Part shown: one piece after another, positions 7,916 through 14,502 of the stretch
Numbering within the stretch: the first letter of the stretch is position 1
How the letters are laid out: the number at the start of each line of letters is the position of its first letter
NCBI GenBank assembly: GCA_034435435.1
Contig: DAOTXN010000126.1
Location: 1 to 29,834, forward strand
Length of the DNA: 29,834 nucleotides
Source of the DNA: DAOTXN01 sp034435435
GTDB taxonomy: Bacteria; Chloroflexota; Anaerolineae; S140-20
Reading direction: 5' to 3'
Program-made: the position numbers and the translations under genes
The notes under the pieces: model-generated
What the model was told of the DNA's origin: nothing
What the model saw: the letters and a program-made list of their open reading frames with translations, nothing else
Databases searched by the model: none

Positions 7916-7949
7916 TTGTAACCGATTGGTAACGTGCGTGTGCTACACT
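7916..7949 (+). promoter_or_regulatory. SARP-type operator and extended -10 promoter of the thiolase-phaC operon
   Basis: GTAAC (7918-7922), 6 nt, GTAAC (7929-7933), 10 nt, then TACACT (7944-7949) preceded by TGC as an extended -10. Repeat period and spacing to the -10 are identical to the sites at 3721-3752 (-) and 27889-27920 (+). There is no separate -35 box; the repeats occupy its place, as in SARP-activated promoters. It would drive the genes from 8024 to 12786 with a leader of roughly 65-70 nt. Confidence 0.75.
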
Positions 7950-8023
7950 GGTTTGTACACGTGCATGATTCACCGTTCTCGCACACCTCAATTCCACCAC
8001 AAATCACCTTTTGGGAGCGGATT

Positions 8024-8245
8024 ATGCCCCCACAAACCAACGTAGCTTCTTTTATCCTGCGCTTTATGCAAGAGACGACCGACGCCGTCGCCAACACATC
8101 CCCATCCGATTGGCGCGGCGTCATCAAACACGTCCAGACCAACGATGAGCAGCATTTTACCCGCATAGCGGACGCGCTCGCTTTTATCGCCCGTTACGTC
8201 TGTCTGGAGGAATTTGACGAAGGACGAAGGACGAAGGACGAATGA
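8024..8245 (+). CDS. small stand-alone WRG-domain protein of unknown function
   Basis: A 73-aa protein. Start ATG at 8024 with GGGAGCGG upstream. It matches the first 55 residues of the phasin fusion at 3183-3689: SF-x2-RF-x2-E near the start, W-R-G-x-I-x-H-V-Q in the middle, then E-Q-x-F and A-x2-F. The spacer before WRG is a few residues longer here. No signal peptide, no metal ligands and no known enzyme motif are visible. Its last residues (DEGRRTKDE) are encoded by the GACGAAG tandem repeat, so the natural C-terminus may have been eroded. It is the first gene after a SARP-type operator and 32 nt upstream of the thiolase, which points to PHA granule function or regulation. I do not recognise the family. 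Confidence 0.7.
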   Translation: MPPQTNVASFILRFMQETTDAVANTSPSDWRGVIKHVQTNDEQHFTRIADALAFIARYVCLEEFDEGRRTKDE

Positions 8246-8263
8246 CGTTTCACATTTCACGCA
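8216..8263 (+). repeat. GACGAAG heptamer tandem repeat plus GTGAAA-word repeat
   Basis: Four tandem 7-bp units occupy 8216-8243 (three GACGAAG, one GACGAAT). They are followed by ACGTTTCACATTTCACGC (8246-8263), the inverse of the GTGAAACG words at 14492-14511. The repeat encodes the end of the small WRG protein and fills the gap before the thiolase ribosome binding site. Related heptamers occur at 3492-3508, 18981-18996 and 19383-19395. Confidence 0.8.
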
Positions 8264-8277
8264 CAAGGAGTTAAATC

Positions 8278-9474
8278 ATGACCGACGCTCGAACCCCCGT
8301 TATCGTCAGCGCCGCCCGCACCGCTATCGGAAGCTTCGGCGGCGCGTTGTCTCAAATCCCCGCGCCGGAGCTGGGCGCAGTCGCCATCCGCGCCGCCGTC
8401 GAGCGGGCCGACATCCACCCGGCCAGCATCGACGAGGTGTTTATGGGCTGCGTCGTGCCCGCCGGGCTAGGTCAGGCCCCGGCGCGACAAGCGGCCATCA
8501 AAGCCGGGCTGCCGCACAGCGTCGGCGCGGTCACGCTGAACAAGGTGTGCGGCTCTGGCCTCAAGACGGTGATGATGGCCGCCGGACTGATCAAAGCCGG
8601 CGACGGCGAGATTTACGTGGCCGGGGGGATGGAAAATATGAACATGGCCCCCTATTTGCTGCTACAAGGGCGCACCGGCTACCGGCTGGGGCACGGCCAA
8701 CTGCTGGACGCGGTGGTGCACGATGGTCTGTGGTGCCCGTTCGAGGACCAGCACATGGGGGAGGCCGCCGAATGGATCGCCCGCTCCTGCAACGTCAGCC
8801 GCGAAGCGCAAGACCAGTTCGCGCTAGAGAGCCATCAAAAGGCGGTTGCGGCCATCCAGGCCGGGCGCTTCAAGGCAGAGATCGCGCCGGTCGAGATTCC
8901 ACAGCGCAAAGGGGACCCCGTCATCTTTGACACCGACGAGAACCCGCGCCAGGATTCATCGTTGGAAAAACTGAGCAAGCTGCGCCCGGTCTTTCAAAAG
9001 AACGGCACGGTCACGGCGGGCAACGCTTCGTCCATCACCGACGGCGCGGCGGCGGTGGTCGTGATGAGCCAGGCCAAAGCGGACGAGCTGGGTATCCGGC
9101 CGCTGGCCCGCATCACCGGCTACGCCTACGGCGCGGTCGCACCGTTGGAGATTTTCACCGCGCCGGTGTTCGCCATTCGCAACTTGATGAACAAGACCGG
9201 CGCGACGCTGGCCGACTATGACCTGATCGAGGTGAACGAAGCTTTTGCCGCCCAATGCCTGGGCGACGGCGCGATGCTGGCCGACGAGGGTTGGGACTGG
9301 CGCAAGGTCAACGTGAACGGCGGGGCCATCGCGCTGGGCCATCCCATCGGTTGCAGCGGCGCGCGGGTGCTGGTGACGCTGCTGCACGCCCTCCAGCAGC
9401 GCGAGCTCAAAACCGGCCTGGCGACCTTGTGTCTGGGCGGCGGCGAGGCCGTGGCAATGAGCGTGGAAAGATAG
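8278..9474 (+). CDS. phaA: acetyl-CoA C-acetyltransferase (PhaA/AtoB-type thiolase)
   Basis: A biosynthetic-type thiolase of 398 aa that would condense two acetyl-CoA to acetoacetyl-CoA, the first step to poly-3-hydroxybutyrate, or run in reverse in beta-oxidation. Cys91 (NKVCGSGLK) is the acyl acceptor. His355 (ALGHPIGCSGAR) and Cys385 (LCLGGGEA) complete the site. Length and motifs are normal. AAGGAG lies upstream of the ATG at 8278. The gene is the second of the operon, and phaC follows after 2 nt. No phaB-type reductase is in this operon; the SDR at 14534 could supply that step. The phaA symbol rests on operon context, since sequence alone does not separate PhaA from AtoB. Confidence 0.9.
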   Translation: MTDARTPVIVSAARTAIGSFGGALSQIPAPELGAVAIRAAVERADIHPASIDEVFMGCVVPAGLGQAPARQAAIKAGLPHSVGAVTLNKVCGSGLKTVMMAAGLIKAGDGEIYVAGGMENMNMAPYLLLQGRTGYRLGHGQLLDAVVHDGLWCPFEDQHMGEAAEWIARSCNVSREAQDQFALESHQKAVAAIQAGRFKAEIAPVEIPQRKGDPVIFDTDENPRQDSSLEKLSKLRPVFQKNGTVTAGNASSITDGAAAVVVMSQAKADELGIRPLARITGYAYGAVAPLEIFTAPVFAIRNLMNKTGATLADYDLIEVNEAFAAQCLGDGAMLADEGWDWRKVNVNGGAIALGHPIGCSGARVLVTLLHALQQRELKTGLATLCLGGGEAVAMSVER

Positions 9475-9476
9475 AG

Positions 9477-11192
9477 ATGGGTGATCAAAAGACGAGACAG
9501 ACGATGGAAAAGGGAGATAGAGCAACACATTCTCTATCTCTATCTCCCTTCTCTATCTGGGAAGGGATGTTCAAGCTGGCGACCGGCTCTATGGCCGCCG
9601 TCGCCAACGCGCAGCGGGCCAGCCTGGAGGCTTCGATGCGCAGTCTGGAGTTGATGACCAACAGCTATGCACGCCTATGGGGCGCTCCGCGTGAAGACGC
9701 CGCGCCCGACGACAGGCGCTTCCGCGACGAGGCCTGGCGCGAAAACCTGGCCCTCGATGTGATCAAACAGGCCTATCTCGTCACGGCGCAGTGGATGGTG
9801 GACATGGCCGATGGGTGGAAGGAGCTGGACCCCGACATCCACAAGCGGGCCGTTTTCTACACCCGACAGTTCGCCGACGCGCTTAGCCCGACCAACTTTG
9901 CCCTTACCAATCCGGAAGTCATTCAAGAAACCATCCGCACGGGAGGAGCTAACCTGGTGCAGGGCGTACAAAACCTGCTGGGCGATCTGCGCAAAGGGCG
10001 GGTCACGCAGGTCCCCGAAGACGCTTTTGAGATCGGGAAAGACCTGGCCTGCACGCCCGGCAAGGTGGTCTATCGCAACTCGCTCATCGAGCTGATTCAG
10101 TACACGCCGGGCACAGAGCAGGTGCGGGCGGTCCCGATTTTGGTCATCCCGCCGTGGATCAACCGATATTATGTGATGGACCTCAGCCCGCACAACTCGA
10201 TGTTCAAGTACCTGGTCGAGGCCGGGTTCAGCGTGTTCGCCATCAGTTGGAAAAACCCCGATTCGGCTCTCAAAGACCTGGATTGGGAAGATTACATGGC
10301 GCTGGGACCGCTGGAAGGCTTGCGCGTCGTCAAGAGCATCACCGGCGTGGACAAAGTGAATATGGTCGGCTATTGCCTGGGCGGGATTATGTTACAGGTC
10401 ACGCTGGCCTATCTGGCCGCCATCGGCGATGAGACGCCGCATTCGGCGACCTACTTTGCCACCCACCAGGATTTCAGCGACGTGGGCGACGTGGCCGTGT
10501 TTATCAGCGACCCAGAGATCCGCCTGCTGGATTGGCTCATGTCGTTCAGCGGCGGCTACCTGGACGGACGCAACATGGCCGCGACGTTCAACATGCTGCG
10601 GGCCAACGACCTGTTGTGGCATTATGTCATCAATAACTATTTGCTGGGCAAAGCGCCGCCAGAGTTCGACCTGCTGTACTGGAACAGCGACGGGACGCGC
10701 GTGCCGCAGACCGTGCACATGTTTCTGCTGCGCAATTTCTTCCTGGTCAATAACCTGGCCAGGGCTGATTTCCTCCAGATGAAAGGCGTGGGCATCGACA
10801 CCCGCCGCATCACCACGCCCACCTACTGCGTGGCCGCCGAGGCCGACCACATCGTGCCCTGGCGCGGCGCGTTCAAGCTGCACGAGATGGTCAGCGGGCC
10901 AGTGCGTTTCATTCTGTCGGAAAGCGGTCACATTGCGGGCATCATCAATCCTCCGGCAGAGAAGAAACGTGGCTACTGGATCAACACAGAGATAGAGGAG
11001 GAACGCGAACGCGGAGAACTGGATCCCGACGCGTGGTTTGAAGGGGCGACGCATCACACAGGCAGTTGGTGGGGCGATTGGGTAGCGTGGCTGGAGGCGC
11101 AGTCGGGCGAATGGGTTGCGCCTCCGCCGCTGGGCAACGCCGAGTTCCCGCCATTGATGGACGCGCCGGGCACGTATGTGTTGGAGAAGTAG
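9477..11192 (+). CDS. phaC: polyhydroxyalkanoate synthase, class I-like (PhaC)
   Basis: Polymerises (R)-3-hydroxyacyl-CoA into PHA on the granule surface. From the ATG at 9477 the protein has 571 aa, close to class I synthases. The PhaC N-terminal domain (about residues 75-245) contains the expected PPWINRYYVMDL and SWKNPD segments. The alpha/beta hydrolase core carries the synthase box GYCLGG with Cys300, then Asp457 (AEADHIVPW) and His485 (SESGHIAG). The Asp-to-His distance of 28 equals that of Cupriavidus PhaC. The start is uncertain. ATG 9477 has GGAAAG at a usable distance but reads through a repeat hairpin (9510-9550), giving about 30 low-complexity residues. ATG 9567 removes that peptide, but its AAGGG is almost touching the ATG. 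Second synthase of a different class lies downstream. Confidence 0.92.
   Translation: MGDQKTRQTMEKGDRATHSLSLSPFSIWEGMFKLATGSMAAVANAQRASLEASMRSLELMTNSYARLWGAPREDAAPDDRRFRDEAWRENLALDVIKQAYLVTAQWMVDMADGWKELDPDIHKRAVFYTRQFADALSPTNFALTNPEVIQETIRTGGANLVQGVQNLLGDLRKGRVTQVPEDAFEIGKDLACTPGKVVYRNSLIELIQYTPGTEQVRAVPILVIPPWINRYYVMDLSPHNSMFKYLVEAGFSVFAISWKNPDSALKDLDWEDYMALGPLEGLRVVKSITGVDKVNMVGYCLGGIMLQVTLAYLAAIGDETPHSATYFATHQDFSDVGDVAVFISDPEIRLLDWLMSFSGGYLDGRNMAATFNMLRANDLLWHYVINNYLLGKAPPEFDLLYWNSDGTRVPQTVHMFLLRNFFLVNNLARADFLQMKGVGIDTRRITTPTYCVAAEADHIVPWRGAFKLHEMVSGPVRFILSESGHIAGIINPPAEKKRGYWINTEIEEERERGELDPDAWFEGATHHTGSWWGDWVAWLEAQSGEWVAPPPLGNAEFPPLMDAPGTYVLEK
9510..9550 (+). repeat. GAGATAG iterated repeat forming a 13-bp hairpin at the phaC start
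   Basis: AAGGGAGATAGAG (9510-9522) pairs perfectly with CTCTATCTCCCTT (9538-9550), with further CTATCT copies out to 9557. It lies either in the phaC leader or in its first codons, depending on the start used, and could affect phaC translation. Confidence 0.7.
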
Positions 11193-11198
11193 AGATTG

Positions 11199-11253
11199 GA
11201 TATTGGAGATTGGATATTGGCGTTCGCTATTCCAATACCCAATCTCCAATATC
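11199..11253 (+). repeat. ATTGGAGA/ATATTGG iterated inverted repeat
   Basis: The arms at 11199-11220 and 11232-11253 are 22 nt each with one mismatch, around an 11-nt loop. Each arm is itself made of repeated ATATTGG and AGATTGG words. It fills the gap between phaC and the PhaE-like gene. The same words recur at 21891-21911 and 23997-24021. Confidence 0.8.
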
Positions 11254-11271
11254 AGGCTGAGGAGAATGTGG

Positions 11272-11610
11272 ATGAGCGACAAAGAACAGGAACAGAAACA
11301 GGTCGATCCGTTTGCCCAGATGGTCCAATTTTACGACACCTGGTCCAAAACGTGGGCGCAGGCCATGAGCGAGGCGGTATCCAGCAAGAGTTTCGCCGAA
11401 TCCATGGGCCAACACATCGAGGGCGCGCTGGAAACCTGGGGCCTGATGCGCAAGCAGATGAATGACTTGATGGCCCAATCGCTGCGCCAGATGAACCTGC
11501 CCACGCGGGACGAGGTGCTCAACCTGGCCGAGCGGCTCACGCGGGTCGAAATGGCGCTGGACGACCTGGATGCCAAGCTGGATCAGATATTGGATGTGCT
11601 GAAAAAGTAA
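11272..11610 (+). CDS. short PhaE-like PHA synthase subunit
   Basis: A 112-aa helical protein. ATG 11272 is chosen because GAGGAG (11259-11264) is 7 nt upstream. An ATG at 11266 is too close to it. It starts with a DPFAQMVQFYDTW segment, continues with amphipathic helix (SKTWAQAM, ESMGQHIEGALETW), and ends with a NLPTRDEV motif leading into a heptad coiled coil. A similar NLPTR-E-V plus coiled coil closes the PhaE subunit of class III synthases, which activates PhaC. True PhaE proteins are usually over 300 aa, so this is a minimal version. It precedes the class III-type synthase at 11662, the expected partner. It also resembles residues 67-168 of the protein at 3183-3689. A phasin role alone is the main alternative. 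Confidence 0.7.
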   Translation: MSDKEQEQKQVDPFAQMVQFYDTWSKTWAQAMSEAVSSKSFAESMGQHIEGALETWGLMRKQMNDLMAQSLRQMNLPTRDEVLNLAERLTRVEMALDDLDAKLDQILDVLKK

Positions 11611-11613
11611 TCA

Positions 11614-11644
11614 CCTTCCAGGAAGCTTTCAGCTTCCTGGAAGG
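11614..11644 (+). other. perfect 14-bp hairpin between phaE-like and second phaC genes
   Basis: CCTTCCAGGAAGCT (11614-11627) and AGCTTCCTGGAAGG (11631-11644) are exact inverse copies around TTC. There is no T run, so it is not a classic terminator. It may act as an RNA processing or stability element that sets the ratio of the two gene products, or be a mobile palindromic repeat. Confidence 0.7.
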
Positions 11645-11661
11645 CTCAAACAGGCCAAGTT

Positions 11662-12786
11662 ATGCAGGAAAAAACACATCTGCCGTCTTGGAACGATCTT
11701 TTTTTCGTACCCGAACTGTCGGATGAGCTCTCGAACGAGGCCATTCAGCAAGCCTACGGGCGCTACGTGGCGGGGCTGAAAGCCGTCGTGGACTCGTACA
11801 ACGCGCCGGTCGGCCTGACGCCCAAAGAGGTGGTGTGGTCGCTCAACAAGGCCAGACTCTATCATTACCGGCCAGTCAAGCCGGCCGAGGAACGCTTCCC
11901 TGTCCCCTTGCTCCTGGTCTATGCTCTGATCAACAAACCGTTCATCTTTGACCTGGTCCCCGGTCGCAGCTTTATCGAATACCTGCTGGAACAGGGTTTT
12001 GACGTGTTCCTGCTCGATTGGGGCGCGCCGGGCCTGGAAGATAAGGGCACGCGCTTTGACGATTACGTCACCGAGTATCTGCGCCGCGCCGTGCGCAAGA
12101 TGCTGCGCGTCACTGGCGCAGAGGCGTTCAGCATGCTCGGTTACTGCCTGGGCGCGACGCTGGCCACGGTGTACGCGGCGCTCTATCCAGAAGCGCCGCT
12201 GCGCAATCTGATCCTGCTCACCGCGCCGCTCGACTTTTCCGGCCCGCCCGAAGGCTCGATGGCTCTCTGGCTGGACGAGAAAAACCTGGACGTGGACAAG
12301 CTACTGAACACGTTTGGCAACGTGCCGGGCGAGTTGATCCGCGCGTGGGCCAAACTGCTCAAGCCGGTGGAGAATTTTGTCGGGGCCTATGTCAATCTGT
12401 GGAAGCAAATCGGAGACGAGGAAGCAGTGCGCGGCTGGCAGGCCATCAACCGCTGGGTCGAAGACGTGGTTCCTGTGGCGGGAGCGGCCTTTTATCAGTT
12501 CGTGGTCGAATACGTGCGCGGCAACCAGCTCATGCGGGGGGAACACGAGGTCAAGGGCCAGCGCGTGGACCTGTCCAACATCCACGCGGCCTTGCTCAAC
12601 GTCGTCGCCCAATTCGATCACCTGGTCGCCCCGTCGCAATCCCAGAGCATTATGCAGCGCGTTTCCAGCCAGGACCAAGAACTCAAAATCATTCCTTCGA
12701 CCCACGTCGGCGTCATGGCCAGCGCCCGCGCCCAGTACAAGCTGTGGCCGGAAATCGCTGCCTGGTTGAGCTCGCGTTCAAGCTAA
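11662..12786 (+). CDS. phaC: polyhydroxyalkanoate synthase, class III-like (PhaC)
   Basis: A 374-aa alpha/beta hydrolase-fold PHA synthase with the short size of class III catalytic subunits, which need PhaE. The synthase box GYCLGA holds Cys162; Asp319 (AQFDHLVAP) and His348 (STHVGVMA) complete the triad. The Asp-His spacing of 29 matches Allochromatium PhaC. The last box residue is Ala rather than Gly. The region before the box (KPFIFDLVPGRSFIEYLLEQ and a DWG-P segment) is typical. The ribosome site before the ATG at 11662 is weak, so translation may depend on the upstream gene or the hairpin in between. Its stop codon overlaps the end of the opposing zinc-finger gene by 4 nt. Confidence 0.92.
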   Translation: MQEKTHLPSWNDLFFVPELSDELSNEAIQQAYGRYVAGLKAVVDSYNAPVGLTPKEVVWSLNKARLYHYRPVKPAEERFPVPLLLVYALINKPFIFDLVPGRSFIEYLLEQGFDVFLLDWGAPGLEDKGTRFDDYVTEYLRRAVRKMLRVTGAEAFSMLGYCLGATLATVYAALYPEAPLRNLILLTAPLDFSGPPEGSMALWLDEKNLDVDKLLNTFGNVPGELIRAWAKLLKPVENFVGAYVNLWKQIGDEEAVRGWQAINRWVEDVVPVAGAAFYQFVVEYVRGNQLMRGEHEVKGQRVDLSNIHAALLNVVAQFDHLVAPSQSQSIMQRVSSQDQELKIIPSTHVGVMASARAQYKLWPEIAAWLSSRSS

Positions 12787-13049
12787 ATCGGCAGGCGCTG
12801 GAAAACGAGGCTGGAGTAAGGTGTTGGAGACTCAGCGGACTCTGTGTGAGAAACGGCTTGGAACAATGCTTCGACAGTTTCGCTGACCTGTTCAGCCGTG
12901 AGGCCAGGAACCAGGCGGGCGTCGCAAACCGGGCAAACATAAGCGATTACGTCATGCACATCGGCAGCAAAGCCGTTTCGTTCAAAATGAAGCGTGATTT
13001 TTTTCAAGGTCATCGTATGACCATTTGGACAAGGTCGCGTTTGTTCCAT
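12783..13049 (-). CDS. YgiT-type zinc finger protein (MqsA-like partner)
   Basis: An 88-aa protein of the YgiT zinc finger group, often found beside DUF4258 or MqsR-like genes as the antitoxin-like partner. Zinc ligands would be Cys7 and His11 (RPCPNGH) plus Cys39 and Cys42 (YVCPVCDARL). The first pair is CxxxH rather than the usual CxxC. After this comes the common VPGLTAEQVSETVEALF segment. There is no MqsA-type helix-turn-helix, as is usual for the short forms. ATG 13049 is preceded by AGGTG. The DUF4258 gene lies 6 nt upstream. The two are probably one operon from the promoter at 13391-13419. Toxin-antitoxin function is inferred from the family pairing only. Confidence 0.8.
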   Translation of the reverse strand: MEQTRPCPNGHTMTLKKITLHFERNGFAADVHDVIAYVCPVCDARLVPGLTAEQVSETVEALFQAVSHTESAESPTPYSSLVFQRLPI

Positions 13050-13055
13050 CGCATT

Positions 13056-13364
13056 TCACCTGCGCGGTCGAGGCCTGCGGATCCTAAACTGAACCCATTC
13101 TCGGCCGTCTGGAATATAGGTGGTCACAATCTCAATTTCAAACCGGCCGTAATCCACGGCAATATGAACCGGCATACCATCGGGAAGCGTGCTGTAAATC
13201 AGGCATCTGCTTCGTTCTGGATAGTCTTCGATGATCTCGCCATTGAACAAGACGTGTAGCATATCACTGACACTCAAGCCATCCTTGAACGCCTCGGTGA
13301 TCGCATGGTCATAGATGAGGTAATGCCTGGCTCGGACTTTGGCCCGTATGGTCTCAATGTCCAC
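13056..13364 (-). CDS. DUF4258 protein, possible toxin of a small gene pair
   Basis: A 102-aa protein starting with GTG at 13364, with CAGGAG about 7 nt upstream. The order HYLIYDHAITEAFKDGLSVSDM, GEIIEDYPERSRCLIYS and the beta-rich PVHIAVDY...VTTYIPD is the DUF4258 pattern, a fold related to MqsR/RelE-like proteins. The R/H/Y residues used by MqsR-type RNases cannot be confirmed by eye. It pairs with the YgiT zinc finger gene 6 nt downstream. The pair interrupts the PHA and acyl-CoA genes, which otherwise run on the plus strand, so it is probably an accessory insertion. Confidence 0.8.
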   Translation of the reverse strand: MDIETIRAKVRARHYLIYDHAITEAFKDGLSVSDMLHVLFNGEIIEDYPERSRCLIYSTLPDGMPVHIAVDYGRFEIEIVTTYIPDGREWVQFRIRRPRPRR

Positions 13365-13390
13365 AGTGTACTCCTGGGTGGCTTGAAACT

Positions 13391-13419
13391 ATTGTAACAT
13401 ATCCAGACGGCGCCTGCAA
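13391..13419 (-). promoter_or_regulatory. candidate promoter of the DUF4258/YgiT pair
   Basis: On the minus strand TTGCAG (13419-13414), 17 nt, TACAAT (13396-13391), about 27 nt upstream of the GTG start. The -10 equals that of the regulator promoter at 4611. No clear plus-strand promoter is seen in 13365-13449. Confidence 0.45.
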
Positions 13420-13449
13420 CTGTCCAATTTTTCCAGCTTGAGGAGGCCG

Positions 13450-14502
13450 ATGAATTCACCCAACAACGTCTCGGTAGGAATAGTGAGCGCGGGGATGTAT
13501 CTGCCCGCACCCGTGCTCACCGCCGCCGACATCGCCGCCGAGAGCGGGTTGCCCGAATGGGTGGTGCGCGACAAGCTGGGCATCCACCAGAAACACATGG
13601 CCGGGCCAGACGACCACCCCAACGCCATGGCGGTCAAGGCGGCGCTCGACTGCCTGTCCAAATGCGACATCCCGCCCGAAGAAATAGACGTGGTGCTGTG
13701 CACCACCGAAGAGTGGCGCGAGTATCTTTTGTGGACCACCGGCATCCACTTGGCCTACGAGATCGGCGCGACCAACGCCTGGGGCATCGACCTCCACATG
13801 CGCTGCTGCACCACCGTCGGCGCACTCAAAATCGCCAAGGACATGATGATCGCCGACCCCGACATCAATACGATCCTCATCGCGGGCGGCTATCGCATTG
13901 GCGACCTGATCAACTTGAAAAACACGCGCACCTCGTTCCTGTTCAACATCGGCGCGGGCGCGGGGGCTATGTTGCTGCGCAAGAACTGGCCGCGCAACCA
14001 CGTGCTGGGCGCCCACATGATCACCGACGGCTCGATGAGCAAGCACGTCATTGTGCCCGCCAGCGGCACGATGCAGTTCCCCACCGACGCAGCGGTAGCG
14101 CAGGGCCTTTTCTATTTCGACCTGGTCGAGCCGGAAGCGATGAAAGCCCGCCTCAACCAGGTCTCGATGGACAACTGGATGTTTTGCATAGACGAGGCCC
14201 TGCGCAAAAGCGGCGGCCTTGGCGGCCGCCCTCTCACGCGGGCCGACGTGGACTTTTTGAACATGGTGCTCATCAAGCCCTCCGGCTACCGCGACGTGCT
14301 GGGACGCCTGGGCTTGACCGAAGAACAGGGTGTGTACAACGCCCACATCGGCCACATCGGCGAGCAGGACAGCATCATCAACATCGTCGAGGGCCTGAAG
14401 CAGGGCCGGCTCAAGGACGGCGACGTGATGATCATCGTCGGCGCGGGGATCGGCTACGTGTGGGGCGCGGCGTGCGTCAAGTGGGGAATGAGTGAAGCGT
14501 GA
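13450..14502 (+). CDS. KASIII/thiolase-fold protein lacking the usual His and Asn
   Basis: A 350-aa protein with the FabH fold: NVSVGIVSAGMYLPAPVL at the start and VGAGIGYVWGAACVKW at the end. Cys119 (DLHMRCCTT) aligns with the FabH nucleophile. Where FabH has PHQAN there is KPSGY, and where it has YGNTS there is IGHIG. So the catalytic His and Asn are both replaced, and malonyl-ACP decarboxylation in the FabH manner is unlikely. It may be a non-decarboxylating acyl transferase, a Claisen-type enzyme with other residues, or a partner subunit. The ATG follows AGGAGG closely (about 4 nt); a TTG at 13438 is less likely. It begins the long plus-strand cluster, with the SDR 31 nt downstream. A related protein lies at 16849. 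Confidence 0.75.
   Translation: MNSPNNVSVGIVSAGMYLPAPVLTAADIAAESGLPEWVVRDKLGIHQKHMAGPDDHPNAMAVKAALDCLSKCDIPPEEIDVVLCTTEEWREYLLWTTGIHLAYEIGATNAWGIDLHMRCCTTVGALKIAKDMMIADPDINTILIAGGYRIGDLINLKNTRTSFLFNIGAGAGAMLLRKNWPRNHVLGAHMITDGSMSKHVIVPASGTMQFPTDAAVAQGLFYFDLVEPEAMKARLNQVSMDNWMFCIDEALRKSGGLGGRPLTRADVDFLNMVLIKPSGYRDVLGRLGLTEEQGVYNAHIGHIGEQDSIINIVEGLKQGRLKDGDVMIIVGAGIGYVWGAACVKWGMSEA

Noticed and set aside
8216..8243. Possible CRISPR-like array of heptamers
   Set aside because: Units are 7 bp, directly adjacent with no spacers, and no cas gene is present.
9477..9566. Separate small gene between thiolase and phaC
   Set aside because: In frame with phaC and made of repeat words; treated as leader or N-terminal extension.
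12345..13259. 304-aa plus-strand open frame across the phaC end and the YgiT/DUF4258 genes
   Set aside because: Out of frame with phaC, very Arg/Gly-rich at the start and antisense to two recognisable proteins.
13394..13398. Single GTAAC, also at 22329-22333 and in minus orientation at 3691-3695 and 22438-22443
   Set aside because: No second GTAAC at 11-bp distance and no -10 at the set spacing, so not counted as operators.
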